Shown here one piece after another: positions 16,769 to 26,793 of a DNA stretch of 58,094 bases. The first letter of the stretch is position 1. Each line of letters starts with the position of its first letter. This stretch comes from Synechococcus sp. AG-670-A05 (lineage in GTDB: Bacteria; Cyanobacteriota; Cyanobacteriia; PCC-6307; Cyanobiaceae). The translations under genes were made by a program, and so were the position numbers. Below the pieces are notes generated by a model. That model saw only the letters and a program-made list of their open reading frames with translations. It was not told where the DNA came from and did no database searches. The stretch covers positions 1-58,094 of the forward strand of contig QCSJ01000003.1 of assembly GCA_003211535.1 (NCBI GenBank), in the 5' to 3' direction.

Positions 16769-19378
16769 ATGGCGGATTCTGTGGGGCCTGGCGGCGGCGG
16801 TCCCGGCGATTCCGACGATCGAATCATTCAGGCCGATCTTCGTAGCGAGATGTCGCGCTCCTATTTGGAGTATGCGATGAGCGTGATCGTGGGACGGGCT
16901 TTGCCCGATGCCCGCGATGGTCTCAAGCCCGTGCATCGCCGAATTCTGTATGCGATGTACGAGCTGGGACTCACCAGTGACAGGCCCTACCGCAAGTGCG
17001 CCCGTGTGGTGGGTGAGGTTCTGGGTAAGTACCACCCCCATGGCGACACGGCGGTCTATGACGCCCTGGTTCGCATGGCCCAGGACTTTTCGATGTCCAT
17101 GCCCTTGATTGACGGGCACGGCAATTTCGGCTCGGTAGATAACGATCCGCCGGCGGCCATGCGTTACACCGAGTCAAGGCTGCAGGCGCTGACGACCGAC
17201 AGCCTGTTGGAGGACATCGAAGCGGAGACCGTTGATTTCGCTGACAACTTCGATGGGTCTCAGCAGGAGCCGACCGTGCTTCCGGCGCGGATTCCGCAGC
17301 TGCTTCTAAATGGCTCCGCCGGCATCGCCGTCGGGATGGCGACCAACATTCCTCCACACAACCTCAATGAACTGATTAATGGCTTGCTAGCGCTGATTGA
17401 GAAACCTGATCTCTCGGATCAGGAGTTGATGCGACTGATCCCTGGGCCGGACTTCCCTACCGGAGGCCAGATTCTGGGCCGTGACGGGATCCGGGAAACC
17501 TATCTGGGAGGGCGCGGTTCCGTCACCATGCGTGGTGTGGCGACGATTGAAACGATCGAAGCCCCGGGCCGCCCGGACCGCGATGCCGTGATCATCACGG
17601 AGCTGCCATATCAGACCAACAAGGCAGCTCTGATTGAGCGCATCGCTGAACTGGTCAACGACAAGAAGCTCGAGGGCATCTCGGATATTCGCGATGAAAG
17701 CGATCGCGACGGCATGCGGATCGTCGTGGAGCTGCGCCGCGACGCCTATCCGCAAGTGGTACTGAACAATCTATTCAAGCTCACGTCCTTGCAGAGCAAC
17801 TTCAGTGCCTACATGTTGGCGCTGGTGAACGGTGAACCGATCCTGCTCACCCTGCGCCGGATGCTTGAGGTGTTTCTCGATTTCCGCGTCGAGACGATCG
17901 AACGCCGCACCCGCTATCTGCTGCGTAAGGCTGAGGAGCGCGATCACGTTCTGCTCGGCTTGCTGCTGGCGCTGGATCAGCTGGATCCGATCATTGCCCT
18001 GATCCGGGCGGCCTCCGACACGGCGACGGCCCGTCAGCAGCTCCAGGAACGCCATGGCCTCAGCGAGACTCAGGCCGACGCCATCCTGCAGATGCAGCTG
18101 CGGCGTCTCACGGCGCTGGAAGCCGACAAGATCCGTCTTGAGCACGAGGATCTGGTCACCAAGATCGCCGACTACAAAGACATCCTCGGTCGGCGTGAGC
18201 GGGTGTTCGGGATCATTCGGGACGAACTCACCCAACTCAGCGATCGCTACACGACATTGCGCCGCACGGAAATTCTCGATCTGGGTGGTGGGCTGGAGGA
18301 CATCGATCTGATTGCCAACGAGCGTTCCGTGGTGCTGGTGACCGAAACCGGTTATCTAAAGCGGATGCCTGTGAGTGAGTTTGAGGCCACCAGTCGAGGT
18401 ACGCGCGGAAAGGCCGGCACCCGCAGCCAGGGTGAGGAGGCTGTGAAGTTGTTCATCAGCTGCAATGACCACGACACGCTATTGCTGTTTAGCGATCGGG
18501 GTGTCTCCTATGCCGTCCCGGCTTACCGGGTGCCGCAATGCAGCCGCACAGCCAAAGGTACTCCCGTGGTGCAGCTGCTGCCCATCCCCCGGGAGGAGGC
18601 GATCACATCTCTGCTGGCTGTGTCGGAGTTCAACGACGACATGGATTTGTTGATGCTGACCAGCGGGGGATTCATTAAGCGCACCCGCCTTTCAGCTTTC
18701 AGCAACATCCGCTCAAATGGTCTGATAGCCATCTATCTCGAGGAAGGGGATGCCTTGTCCTGGGTTCGCCTGGCGGTGCCTGGTGACAGCGTGCTGATTG
18801 GATCCAATGCGGGGATGACGATTCACTTCCGCCTCAGTGATGAGGAGCTGCGACCCTTAGGCCGCACGGCGCGCGGTGTGCGTGCGATGAATCTGCGCGA
18901 GGGTGATGCTCTCGTGAGCATGGACGTTCTGCCCGTTGAGTTGGCGGATCGAGTGGCGCAGAGTGCTAATGACGAAGAGGAGGTCGACGCATCCTCCGGT
19001 GATGGCCCCTGGGTGCTAGTGGCCTCTGCCTCCGGCTTGGGCAAGCGCGTACCGGTGACCCAGTTCCGCTTGCAGAAACGGGCTGGGATGGGTCTGCGGG
19101 CGATGAAGTTCCGCACGGCTGGTGATGCTCTTGTGGGACTGCGGGTCCTCGGTGTCGGTGAGGAGGTGCTGTTGGTTAGTGAGAAAGGGGTGATCGTGCG
19201 CACCGGTGCGGATGCGATTCCACAGCAGTCGCGGGCTGCGACGGGAGTGCGTCTGCAGCGTCTCGATAAGGGTGATCGTCTCTCGGAGGTGGTGTTGGTG
19301 CCGCCTGAAGCCAAAGACGACGCTGCTGAAGAGACCATCGCCTCCAACGAAACTGAACTAGACGAGCAGGACAGCTGA
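16769..19378 (+). CDS. gyrA: DNA gyrase subunit A
   Basis: The 869-residue subunit breaks and rejoins DNA during negative supercoiling with GyrB. The catalytic tyrosine is Tyr133 in [11 protein letters not shown]. The quinolone-determining region [17 protein letters not shown] has Thr94 at the usual Ser position. A GyrA-box-like [11 protein letters not shown] precedes the C-terminal beta-pinwheel, whose blade repeats start around residue 520. A Gly-rich N-terminal tail and an acidic C-terminal tail are present. crtL follows after two bases, so the two are probably one transcript. Confidence 0.97.
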   Translation: MADSVGPGGGGPGDSDDRIIQADLRSEMSRSYLEYAMSVIVGRALPDARDGLKPVHRRILYAMYELGLTSDRPYRKCARVVGEVLGKYHPHGDTAVYDALVRMAQDFSMSMPLIDGHGNFGSVDNDPPAAMRYTESRLQALTTDSLLEDIEAETVDFADNFDGSQQEPTVLPARIPQLLLNGSAGIAVGMATNIPPHNLNELINGLLALIEKPDLSDQELMRLIPGPDFPTGGQILGRDGIRETYLGGRGSVTMRGVATIETIEAPGRPDRDAVIITELPYQTNKAALIERIAELVNDKKLEGISDIRDESDRDGMRIVVELRRDAYPQVVLNNLFKLTSLQSNFSAYMLALVNGEPILLTLRRMLEVFLDFRVETIERRTRYLLRKAEERDHVLLGLLLALDQLDPIIALIRAASDTATARQQLQERHGLSETQADAILQMQLRRLTALEADKIRLEHEDLVTKIADYKDILGRRERVFGIIRDELTQLSDRYTTLRRTEILDLGGGLEDIDLIANERSVVLVTETGYLKRMPVSEFEATSRGTRGKAGTRSQGEEAVKLFISCNDHDTLLLFSDRGVSYAVPAYRVPQCSRTAKGTPVVQLLPIPREEAITSLLAVSEFNDDMDLLMLTSGGFIKRTRLSAFSNIRSNGLIAIYLEEGDALSWVRLAVPGDSVLIGSNAGMTIHFRLSDEELRPLGRTARGVRAMNLREGDALVSMDVLPVELADRVAQSANDEEEVDASSGDGPWVLVASASGLGKRVPVTQFRLQKRAGMGLRAMKFRTAGDALVGLRVLGVGEEVLLVSEKGVIVRTGADAIPQQSRAATGVRLQRLDKGDRLSEVVLVPPEAKDDAAEETIASNETELDEQDS

Positions 19379-19380
19379 CC

Positions 19381-20634
19381 TTGGCCAGGCCGGTGGAGGT
19401 GTTGGTGCTCGGGGGTGGTCCTGCCGCCCTCTGCATCGCTTCGGAACTTAATCAACGCGGCGTGGCTGTCGAAGGATTTGCCCCGGAACCGGTCGACGCT
19501 CCCTGGCCGAATACCTACGGCATCTGGGCCGATGAACTCAAAGCCTTGGGGCTTGAGCATCTGCTGGAGTACCGCTGGAGCGACGCAGTCAGTTATTTCG
19601 GCGAAGGAGGATCAATGGCTCAGGGACAGAGCCATGCCCATGGGATCGATTACGGCTTGTTTGATCGGGCTGCATTGCAGCGCTATTGGCTGCAGCGAGC
19701 CGACGGTGTGGTCTGGCATCAAGACACCGCCGAACGGGTGGTGGTGAATGGTTCAACCACCAGCGTCAGCTGCGCATCAGGAACGACGTTGCAGGCGCGG
19801 TTGGTGATCGATGCCTCCGGCTCGCGCACCCCCCATATTCGCCGCCCTGATCAGGGGCCGGTGGCGGGTCAGGCGGCCTACGGGGTGGTGGGGCGCTTCT
19901 CCAAGCCACCGATTGAGCCTGGCCGGTTTGTGCTGATGGACTATCGCTGCGATCACCTCAGCGCGGCGCAGCGCCAGGAACCTCCCACGTTCTTGTATGC
20001 GATGGATCTGGGCGATGGGGTGTTCTTCGTGGAGGAAACCTCGCTCGCTCTGGCACCCGGTGTTCCCTACGACGTGCTCAAGCAACGGCTTCAGCAGCGC
20101 CTGAACCAGCGGGGCGTGGAGATCACTGAGGTGATCCATGAGGAGTTCTGCCTTTTCCCGATGAACCTGCCCCTGCCGGATCGCCGTCAGCCGGTGTTGG
20201 CCTTCGGTGGTGCGGCGAGCATGGTGCATCCAGCCTCGGGATATATGGTGGGATCTCTGCTGCGCCGGGGTCCGGATCTGGCCGAGGCCTTGGCGGAAGC
20301 CATCACCAATCCAAGCCTTGGCTCAGCAGCCTTGGCGCAACAGGGTTGGCAAGCGCTCTGGCCGATAGAGTTGGTACTGCGTCATCAGCTCTATCAGTTC
20401 GGTTTGGGTCGGTTGATCTGCTTCAACGAAGCATTGTTGCGCACCCACTTCGCGACTTTCTTCTCGTTACCGCAGGAGGAGTGGTTTGGCTTCCTCACTA
20501 ACACTCTGAGATTGCCACGGCTGATGCTGGTGATGCTGAGACTGTTTGTCTTATCAAACTGGGAGCTTCGTCGGGGGCTTGTGTTGGGCGCTGTGTCAGC
20601 TCAGCTACCGACTTTTGACCAATCCAGCGGCTGA
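19381..20634 (+). CDS. crtL: Lycopene beta-cyclase, CrtL type
   Basis: The 417-residue flavoprotein has an N-terminal dinucleotide-binding fold (VLVLGGGPAALCIASEL), the cyclase motif PNTYGIWADEL, and the C-terminal GGAASMVHPASGYMVG and membrane-associated segments of CrtL-type cyclases. It closes the ends of lycopene to make beta-carotene. An epsilon-cyclase is an alternative within this family, since marine strains carry both. The start codon is TTG two bases after the gyrA stop. Its last 34 bases overlap the convergent GH57 gene. Confidence 0.9.
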   Translation: MARPVEVLVLGGGPAALCIASELNQRGVAVEGFAPEPVDAPWPNTYGIWADELKALGLEHLLEYRWSDAVSYFGEGGSMAQGQSHAHGIDYGLFDRAALQRYWLQRADGVVWHQDTAERVVVNGSTTSVSCASGTTLQARLVIDASGSRTPHIRRPDQGPVAGQAAYGVVGRFSKPPIEPGRFVLMDYRCDHLSAAQRQEPPTFLYAMDLGDGVFFVEETSLALAPGVPYDVLKQRLQQRLNQRGVEITEVIHEEFCLFPMNLPLPDRRQPVLAFGGAASMVHPASGYMVGSLLRRGPDLAEALAEAITNPSLGSAALAQQGWQALWPIELVLRHQLYQFGLGRLICFNEALLRTHFATFFSLPQEEWFGFLTNTLRLPRLMLVMLRLFVLSNWELRRGLVLGAVSAQLPTFDQSSG

Positions 20635-22169
20635 ATCAACGGGAATAGTCGGTCATCAGATTGAACCTCCTCGAGCCACCCCTCAGGTAGCTCGCTGCTG
20701 CCATCGATCGCAGCCATCAGCATCCAGAAGCGTTTCAGGTGGCGTTCAATCCGTTCCTTTGCGAGTCCGGTTGTTGTTCCAGCCCTGAGGATGAAACTCC
20801 AGTCGGAGGACTGGGCTAACAACAGTTCACGCGCGGCCTGCTGCAGCCACTGCATGGCCTGCGCACTGCCCACCCCGCGGCTGCAGCGCTGCACCATGGC
20901 GTCCCCGGCGCGCTCCCATTTCGGAACGATCCATCCATTGCTTTCGTTCATCCAGTAGTCGTGGTAGCCCCCCTGGCCCCAGCTTGAGGGGCAGGGGTCG
21001 CAAAGCTGCAGCTGCTGTGATCCATCCAGCACATCCCGCAGTCGAGTGAATTGGATGCCGTTGGCCGGTCCCTGGCGAAACAGTTCAGCCAGAAACGATG
21101 GCCCTTCAAACCACCAGTGGCCGAACAGTTCCGCATCAAAGGGAGCCACCAGCACCGGGCTGATTGACATGCTGCTGCTGAGTTGATCCAGTTGGCGCCG
21201 GCGTCCTTGGAGGTAGTGGCTGGCGTGGTGCCGAATTCTCTCGGCGGCGATGGAGGGGCGATACGGCTGTTTCTGATCCAGTGGCGCGCTGTGGTCGGTG
21301 ACGCGATGAAGCTTTAGGCAGAGAGGACGTGGCTCCGACAACCCGAGCGGCGCCAGTTGTTCCAGAGGGAGGTCCCATCCCAGGTCACGATGAAATTCGC
21401 GGTAGTCCGGATCGCCGGGGTAGCCATCTCTGGCAGACCAGACCGGTAGGGTCGCTTCACTGTCCCGGCCGAAGAAAGCCACACCATTGCGGCTGCAGAT
21501 CGGTGCGTAGACGCCGTAGCGGGGGCGAGGTCGACCATGCAGAAGTCCATGGCCATCAAGGACGGCGTAGCGAAGTCCCGCGTCACGCATCCATTGGTCC
21601 AGACCTTCGTAGTAAGCACACTCCGGCAGCCAGATCCCCAGCGGACGTTCCCCGATCAGTCGGTGGTGCTCGCGCACAGCTGTGCGCAGCTGTCCGCGAA
21701 CCGTCTCCGGATGGTTGCGAAGCAGCGGTAAGTAGCCATGGGTGGCACCACAGGTGAGCAGATCCAGCACCGCTGCCCGTTGGAGAGCCGCAAATCGGCT
21801 GATCAGATCTCCCTCACAGGCCGTCCAGGCGGATTTGTGGCGTTGAATGGAGGCTGCAAGATGATCACTGGCCTCAGCTAGCTCTGCTCCGGCGCTAGGG
21901 AGAAGATCGAGGCGCTGATCCAGCCAGTTTGGGAACCGCTGTTGAAGATCTGGGTCACTGAGTAGGGACAGCAGGGTTGGGGATAGGCCGACGGTGAGCT
22001 TCGGAGTGCTGGCTGGGTCAGCTGACGCCTGCTCAAGGACCTCGAGAAGCGGTAGGTAGCACTCCATCAAGGCCTGGAAAAACCAGTCTTCCTCCAGCGA
22101 GCCCGGCACCACCGAGCGCACATACGGCAGGTGGGCGTGAAGAACGAGGGCGAGAGCGCCGTTGCTCAA
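20601..22169 (-). CDS. Glycoside hydrolase family 57 enzyme, probably 1,4-alpha-glucan branching
   Basis: The 522-residue protein has the GH57 N-terminal HAHLPYVR motif. The likely nucleophile is Glu183 in GIWLPECAYY and the likely acid is Asp345 in APFDAELFGHWWFEGP; both fit the spacing of the known GH57 branching enzyme of Thermus. A DUF1957-type helical domain fills the C-terminal part. It would add branches to glycogen, although a glucan-transferase or alpha-amylase activity cannot be excluded. The gene stands alone, convergent with crtL and divergent from leuA. Confidence 0.85.
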   Translation of the reverse strand: MSNGALALVLHAHLPYVRSVVPGSLEEDWFFQALMECYLPLLEVLEQASADPASTPKLTVGLSPTLLSLLSDPDLQQRFPNWLDQRLDLLPSAGAELAEASDHLAASIQRHKSAWTACEGDLISRFAALQRAAVLDLLTCGATHGYLPLLRNHPETVRGQLRTAVREHHRLIGERPLGIWLPECAYYEGLDQWMRDAGLRYAVLDGHGLLHGRPRPRYGVYAPICSRNGVAFFGRDSEATLPVWSARDGYPGDPDYREFHRDLGWDLPLEQLAPLGLSEPRPLCLKLHRVTDHSAPLDQKQPYRPSIAAERIRHHASHYLQGRRRQLDQLSSSMSISPVLVAPFDAELFGHWWFEGPSFLAELFRQGPANGIQFTRLRDVLDGSQQLQLCDPCPSSWGQGGYHDYWMNESNGWIVPKWERAGDAMVQRCSRGVGSAQAMQWLQQAARELLLAQSSDWSFILRAGTTTGLAKERIERHLKRFWMLMAAIDGSSELPEGWLEEVQSDDRLFPLIQPLDWSKVGS

Positions 22170-22282
22170 GTGACCAACCGCCCAAGAGAGGCTGCGAATT
22201 TATCCGGTTTTAGCCGAGATGCCTGAACTAGGATGAAATAACTCATAGTTAATCCGACTAAGCCGTCGCGAGGGTGTTGTTC

Positions 22283-23905
22283 ATGGCCAAGGACCCAGGT
22301 CGTGTCCTGATCTTTGACACCACTCTTAGGGATGGTGAGCAGTCCCCTGGGGCCAGCCTCAACCTGGAGGAGAAGCTGGCGATTGCTCAACAGCTGGCCA
22401 GGCTTGGCGTGGATGTGATTGAGGCGGGATTTCCCTTTGCCAGCCCCGGTGATTTCGCCGCCGTGCAGCGGATTGCCCAGCAGGTCGGCGGAGAGAACGG
22501 TCCGATCATCTGCGGGTTGGCTCGTGCGTCCCAAAAGGACATCAGAGCTTGTGCTGAGGCGGTCGCCCCAGCACCGCGCCGCCGTATCCACACCTTTATC
22601 GCCACCAGCGACATCCACCTTGAGTACAAATTGCGCAAAAGCCGCAATGAGGTTCTGGAGATCGTGCCGGAGATGGTCAGCTATGCGCGCTCGCTGGTCG
22701 AAGACATTGAATTTTCCTGCGAGGATGCTAGCCGCAGCGATCCAGAGTTCCTTTACGAGGTGATCGAAACGGCCATCGCTGCCGGTGCCACCACGATCAA
22801 CATTCCGGACACCGTCGGTTACACGACGCCAAGTGAATTCGGTAACCTGATCGCCGGTATCAACAGCCACGTTCCCAACATCGGAGATGCAGTTCTCTCC
22901 GTTCATGGCCACAATGATCTGGGCTTGGCTGTGGCGAATTTCCTTGAGTCGGTGAAAAACGGAGCCCGTCAGCTCGAGTGCACCGTTAACGGCATCGGCG
23001 AGCGGGCTGGGAATGCCTCCCTCGAGGAACTGGTCATGGCCATGCACGTGCGCCGTCGCTACTTCAATCCCTTCTTCGGCCGCGATCAGGACAGTCCCAC
23101 CCCCCTCACTGCTGTTCGCACCGAAGAGATCACCAAGACCTCGCGTCTGGTATCCAATCTCACCGGCATGGTGGTTCAGCCCAACAAGGCCATCGTTGGT
23201 GCCAATGCCTTCGCCCATGAATCGGGCATTCACCAGGACGGCGTGCTGAAAAACCGTCTGACCTACGAAATCATTGATGCCAAAACCGTCGGTCTGAGCG
23301 ATAACCGGATTTCACTAGGCAAGCTCAGCGGACGCAGTGCCGTGCGGGCAAGATTGGAGGAGCTTGGGTACGACCTGACCCGAGAGGATCTGGATGAGGC
23401 CTTCGCACGCTTCAAGGACCTGGCTGATCGCAAACGGGAGATCACGGATCGAGATCTCGAAGCGATTGTCAGCGAACAGGTTCAGCAGCCCGAGGCGCGC
23501 TACCAGCTTCAGCTGGTGCAGGTGAGTTGCGGGACGCGTCTGAAGCCCACGGCCACCGTCACTCTGGCGGAGGAGAACGGTCAGGATCAAACCGTTTCTG
23601 CGGTGGGCACAGGGCCGGTGGATGCGGTTTGCCGGGCTCTTAACCAACTGGCTGGAGTTCCCAATGAGCTCATGGAGTTCTCGGTGAAATCAGTGACGGA
23701 GGGCATTGATGCCATGGGCGAAGTGACGATCCGGCTTCGCCGCAACGGGTCGCTGTATTCAGGCCATGCGGCCGACACGGATGTAGTAGTTGCCGCCGCC
23801 ATAGCGTTCATCAATGCTCTGAATCGCCTCGTGGCAGCCCAGGAGCATCAGCCCTTGCATCCTCAGAGGGATGCTGTTGGTCTCGAATCTCGGCCGACCC
23901 TCTGA
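22283..23905 (+). CDS. leuA: 2-isopropylmalate synthase
   Basis: The 540-residue enzyme condenses acetyl-CoA with 2-oxoisovalerate in leucine synthesis. [12 protein letters not shown] starts the catalytic barrel, [12 protein letters not shown] supplies metal-binding His residues, [18 protein letters not shown] is the typical later block, and the C-terminal LeuA dimer domain (about residues 390-515) would bind leucine for feedback inhibition. ATG 22283 is preferred over an in-frame GTG nine bases upstream. The C-terminal 25 residues after the fold are variable. The permease gene starts five bases downstream. Confidence 0.97.
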   Translation: MAKDPGRVLIFDTTLRDGEQSPGASLNLEEKLAIAQQLARLGVDVIEAGFPFASPGDFAAVQRIAQQVGGENGPIICGLARASQKDIRACAEAVAPAPRRRIHTFIATSDIHLEYKLRKSRNEVLEIVPEMVSYARSLVEDIEFSCEDASRSDPEFLYEVIETAIAAGATTINIPDTVGYTTPSEFGNLIAGINSHVPNIGDAVLSVHGHNDLGLAVANFLESVKNGARQLECTVNGIGERAGNASLEELVMAMHVRRRYFNPFFGRDQDSPTPLTAVRTEEITKTSRLVSNLTGMVVQPNKAIVGANAFAHESGIHQDGVLKNRLTYEIIDAKTVGLSDNRISLGKLSGRSAVRARLEELGYDLTREDLDEAFARFKDLADRKREITDRDLEAIVSEQVQQPEARYQLQLVQVSCGTRLKPTATVTLAEENGQDQTVSAVGTGPVDAVCRALNQLAGVPNELMEFSVKSVTEGIDAMGEVTIRLRRNGSLYSGHAADTDVVVAAAIAFINALNRLVAAQEHQPLHPQRDAVGLESRPTL

Positions 23906-23910
23906 ACGGC

Positions 23911-24735
23911 ATGCGCCACGCGGTTCAGAGAGCTGTCCAGCTGATGCTGTTGATCGCGCTGGCAATAATGGTGCTGGTGCCCTTGCTCTGGCTGGTGAGC
24001 ACGTCATTGAAGGGGCCCACCGAAGATATTTTCAGCAGTCCGCCAGCCCTTCTGCCAGCACAACCCAGTCTCGAGGCCTACCGCAGGCTCTTTCAGGACA
24101 ATCCCCTCAGCATGTACCTGATCAACAGCACGGTGGTGAGTGTCCTGGCGGTTGGGGCCAATTTGCTGTTCTGTTCGTTGGCGGCCTATCCCCTGGCCAG
24201 GATGCGTTTCGCAGGCCGTGGCCTGGTGTTAAGTCTGGTTGTGGCCACCATCCTGATTCCCTTCCAAGTGGTGATGATCCCTCTGTATCTGCTGATGGTT
24301 CAGCTGGGTCTGCGCAACACGCTGTTGGCGCTGATCATCCCTCAGGCCGCCACGGCCTTTGGTCTGTACCTTCTTCGTCAAAGCTTTCTGGGGGTTCCCA
24401 AGGAGCTGGAGGAGGCGGCCCGCATCGATGGTTGCAGCCGGTTAGGAGAATGGTGGAACGTGATGATCCCAGCGGCCCGTGCTGATCTGATCACCTTGGC
24501 CATGTTTGTGTTTATCGGCACCTGGAGTGATTTCCTCTGGCCGTTGGTAATTCTCGACGATCCAACGCTTTACACACTCCCCCTGGGGTTGCAGCAACTG
24601 TCCAGTAGCTTCTCCTTGGATTGGCGGATTGTGGCGGCTGGTTCCGTGGTCTCGATCCTTCCTGTTCTCTTCCTGTTCATCCTTCTGCAGCGCTTCATCC
24701 TGCCTAATGCGAGCGGCGATGCCGTGAAGGGCTGA
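23911..24735 (+). CDS. Sugar-type ABC transporter permease, MalG family
   Basis: The 274-residue membrane protein has six predicted spans, the family STSLKGPTEDIF loop after helix 1, and the EAA loop EEAARIDGCSRLGEWWNVMIP that docks the ATPase. This is the MalG/UgpE branch for sugars and compatible solutes. In marine Synechococcus such a gene could be ggtD of the glucosylglycerol transporter, but that name is only a suggestion. The other permease, binding protein and ATPase are not in the window. Confidence 0.9.
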   Translation: MRHAVQRAVQLMLLIALAIMVLVPLLWLVSTSLKGPTEDIFSSPPALLPAQPSLEAYRRLFQDNPLSMYLINSTVVSVLAVGANLLFCSLAAYPLARMRFAGRGLVLSLVVATILIPFQVVMIPLYLLMVQLGLRNTLLALIIPQAATAFGLYLLRQSFLGVPKELEEAARIDGCSRLGEWWNVMIPAARADLITLAMFVFIGTWSDFLWPLVILDDPTLYTLPLGLQQLSSSFSLDWRIVAAGSVVSILPVLFLFILLQRFILPNASGDAVKG

Positions 24736-24765
24736 TCTAGAGCACCAACTTCACTGAAACCTCAG

Positions 24766-25008
24766 ATGTCCCTGACGCAGCTCGACCAGTTTCTGTCGCT
24801 TCGTGAGTCGAACCCTCTGCTGGCGGAGCGGCTGGCCTCACCGCTTGAGCTTGAGGACTTTTTGCAACTTGCCCGAGAGTGGGGTTTTCAGCTGACGGAA
24901 TCCGACGTGCTGGATGCCCAGAAACGGGCAATGGATCATGGCAGTTCATCGTCGCTGCAACGGATTCAAGCGGAAGAATCCAGACGGCTGCGCAACTTCA
25001 TTCATTGA
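24766..25008 (+). CDS. Nif11-domain small protein
   Basis: The 80-residue protein matches the Nif11 leader-like fold: short helices with FLQLAREWGFQLTESDV near the middle. In the family this domain is also the leader of some ribosomally made peptides, but here no double-glycine site or Cys/Ser/Thr-rich core follows. Instead the protein ends in RRLRNFIH. It is therefore probably a stand-alone protein of unknown role. It lies 30 bases after the ABC permease on the same strand. Confidence 0.7.
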   Translation: MSLTQLDQFLSLRESNPLLAERLASPLELEDFLQLAREWGFQLTESDVLDAQKRAMDHGSSSSLQRIQAEESRRLRNFIH

Positions 25009-25108
25009 TGAGCCGTCCATGGCGTGACCTCTGTCACCAGCAGATTTGTCAACGCTCACAGAATGTTGACGTGCTCTCTAAGAAAATTGAGAAAGTGAGT
25101 TATTAAAA

Positions 25109-25264
25109 ATGTCGTTCTGGCAGGAAGCGGAAAACAAATTTCAGCCATTCGTTGACCAAGAACCTCTGTTCATCGAGCCCCAGTTATTGATTCTGGCGGA
25201 TGCCCAAATCAATGCTGCTGGAGACAGCTTTCTCAGCTGGGACGACCTGATCGGCCAGCGCTGA
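25109..25264 (+). CDS. Small hypothetical protein
   Basis: A 51-residue open frame starts with MSFWQEAENKFQPFV and ends in SFLSWDDLIGQR. It is acidic and has no membrane segment. I do not recognise a family. It follows the Nif11 gene by 100 bases in an AT-richer stretch with no recognised gene, on the same strand, and is convergent with the next small gene. Confidence 0.4.
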   Translation: MSFWQEAENKFQPFVDQEPLFIEPQLLILADAQINAAGDSFLSWDDLIGQR

Positions 25265-25288
25265 GGATTCCTTGAGACCATTCCAGGG

Positions 25289-25492
25289 TCAGATTTTCAC
25301 GACGTAGGGGGTTTCTCCGTGAACTTCGTCCATCAGCAGGGCGGGGCTCGCAGCGCCATCGTGGGTCCGAAAGTACCAGGCTTTGTCAGGCGATTCGATT
25401 GAATTGATCGATTGATTCGCGTCATTCACGCAGAGATAACAACCATCAGACATTCTGCGCAGTACGTACCGCTCGCTGTAGGCGATGAGCAT
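25289..25492 (-). CDS. Small hypothetical protein
   Basis: A 67-residue open frame with SERYVLRRMSDGCYLCVND and a C-terminal GETPYVVKI. The composition looks like a folded beta-rich protein rather than a shadow frame, and no competing frame covers it. Family and function are not recognised. It is convergent with the 51-residue gene and downstream of the 146-residue gene on the same strand. Confidence 0.45.
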   Translation of the reverse strand: MLIAYSERYVLRRMSDGCYLCVNDANQSINSIESPDKAWYFRTHDGAASPALLMDEVHGETPYVVKI

Positions 25493-25575
25493 GTCATCAG
25501 AGATCCCTCATCACGGCATAAGTCATAGCGATGTCGAAGATTGGGTTAAGACCAGTTTCATGAAAAATTGACCTT

Positions 25576-26016
25576 TTACTCGCTGAGGCTTAATAAACTT
25601 TGTTGCTGGACAAACAGACCAGTTGGGGGCGTGATTCGGATCTGGTGGCCTCCGTTGCGAAACCACGGCTCTGAGCACACGTTGAGGGTCAACGCTTCGG
25701 GGTCCAGCCCCCACGACTGGCGTAGGTAGTGAAGGACAAGATCGTCAGGAGCAGGGCCAGTCTGCTGCCAGTGGATGAGTGCAAGCGCTCCAGGAGTGGA
25801 TCGAAGCGTCACCAGCCGCTGCTGAGGGTCTCCGCCTTCCACCGGTTCCAGGGTTTCCGTGAGCTGTTCGTCGCAGACGAACAGCTTGAAAGGGGTCTGC
25901 TCATCGGCCATAGGCAGAGAATATTTGTTCAGATAAAGGGCACGGGCCTTGCGAAAGGCGGCCCCGGGGGCCCTCCTTATCAGCGCTGCGTAAGCCTCCA
26001 GCAGTCGCTCAATCAT
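25576..26016 (-). CDS. Hypothetical protein
   Basis: The 146-residue protein starts MIERLLEAYAALIRRAPGAA, then has a basic stretch and a mixed alpha/beta body with GALALIHWQQTGPAPDDLVL and ITPPTGLFVQQQSLLSL. There is no membrane segment or signal peptide. Codon use resembles the core genes, so it is probably real. I do not recognise a domain. It is divergent from the thiamine-binding gene. Confidence 0.6.
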   Translation of the reverse strand: MIERLLEAYAALIRRAPGAAFRKARALYLNKYSLPMADEQTPFKLFVCDEQLTETLEPVEGGDPQQRLVTLRSTPGALALIHWQQTGPAPDDLVLHYLRQSWGLDPEALTLNVCSEPWFRNGGHQIRITPPTGLFVQQQSLLSLSE

Positions 26017-26092
26017 CGATGGATCTTCTGGAGTTCATCAGTTTGATTCAAGGCCAAAATCAGTTCGTGACAGGATGAGACTCTCGGGACTT

Positions 26093-26407
26093 ATGGCCGT
26101 GGACTCCTGGCTAAGCGTCGACCTTTGCGTAGTTCCCCTCGGAGTTGGGGTGAGCTTGTCCCCTTACATTGCAACCTGTCAGCGGGTGATCAAGGCGACC
26201 GGGCTCGTCCATGAGCTGGGTCCTAACGGCACGGCGATTGAAGGCCCCTGGGATGACGTCATGGAATGCGTACGTGCTTGTCACGTTGCTTTGCATGGCA
26301 TGGGTGTACCGCGTATTTACACCACGCTGAAGCTAAACACCCGCGTCGATCGGCGTCAGGCATTCCATGAGAAGGTTGAGACGGTGCGTTGTGAACTCGA
26401 CTCCTGA
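26093..26407 (+). CDS. Thiamine-binding-like protein, DUF77/MTH1187 family
   Basis: The 104-residue protein matches the MTH1187/YkoF-like family: SVDLCVVPLGVGVSLSPYI at the start, GTAIEGPWDDVMECVRACH in the middle and RIYTTLKLNTRVDRR at the end. Members form small ferredoxin-like multimers, and some bind thiamine or its precursor. The role here is not shown. ATG 26093 is preferred; an in-frame ATG at 26075 would add six residues. Confidence 0.85.
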   Translation: MAVDSWLSVDLCVVPLGVGVSLSPYIATCQRVIKATGLVHELGPNGTAIEGPWDDVMECVRACHVALHGMGVPRIYTTLKLNTRVDRRQAFHEKVETVRCELDS

Positions 26408-26451
26408 AATCATGAGAAGTCGAGGGTATTGCAGCTTCTCGCGATGATCTG

Positions 26452-26640
26452 ATGAGACCAGTGAGACAAGGGCGAGGGGATTTGGCGCTCCAGACGGTCG
26501 TTCGTTCTGCCTGGTGGGTGATGGCTCCCTTGCTAGTGGCGATGAGCTGGGGCCAACCGCTTCGGGCATCAAGTTGGGATGAGATATGCTCCTACTTGCG
26601 GTTGATTCAGCAGACCCGGTGTAGAAGCGCTGGTCGCTAA
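26452..26640 (+). CDS. Small exported hypothetical protein
   Basis: The 62-residue frame begins with a basic segment, a hydrophobic helix (AWWVMAPLLVAMSW) and a possible cleavage site after LRAS. The remaining 25 or so residues include two cysteines (DEICSYLRLIQQTRC). This layout fits a very small secreted protein with one disulfide. No family is recognised and the call rests on the signal-like N-terminus. Confidence 0.35.
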   Translation: MRPVRQGRGDLALQTVVRSAWWVMAPLLVAMSWGQPLRASSWDEICSYLRLIQQTRCRSAGR

Positions 26641-26793
26641 CGATTGTCCTGAAGGCATTTGGGAGCTTTTCATGAAGGGTGGCAGGAGTTGTTGATGTGC
26701 GGCAACAACCTCCCGAATGATCCAGCTTCTATATGGGTGTTTCTTCCCCATGAATCCGCTTATGTGATGCAGTGCTGCAAAGGAGGTCCGCTA

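Noticed and set aside
16676-17119. N-terminal extension of the CAAD frame into gyrA
   Set aside because: The extension is antisense to the gyrA catalytic region and unlike any CAAD protein; ATG 16675 is a natural start.
22166-23233. Long minus-strand open frame antisense to leuA (355 residues)
   Set aside because: It covers the conserved leuA barrel, has no recognisable domain, and arises from GC-rich codon use of leuA.
24766-25008. Nif11 protein as a modified-peptide precursor
   Set aside because: There is no double-glycine cleavage site, no Cys-rich core and no modifying enzyme nearby.
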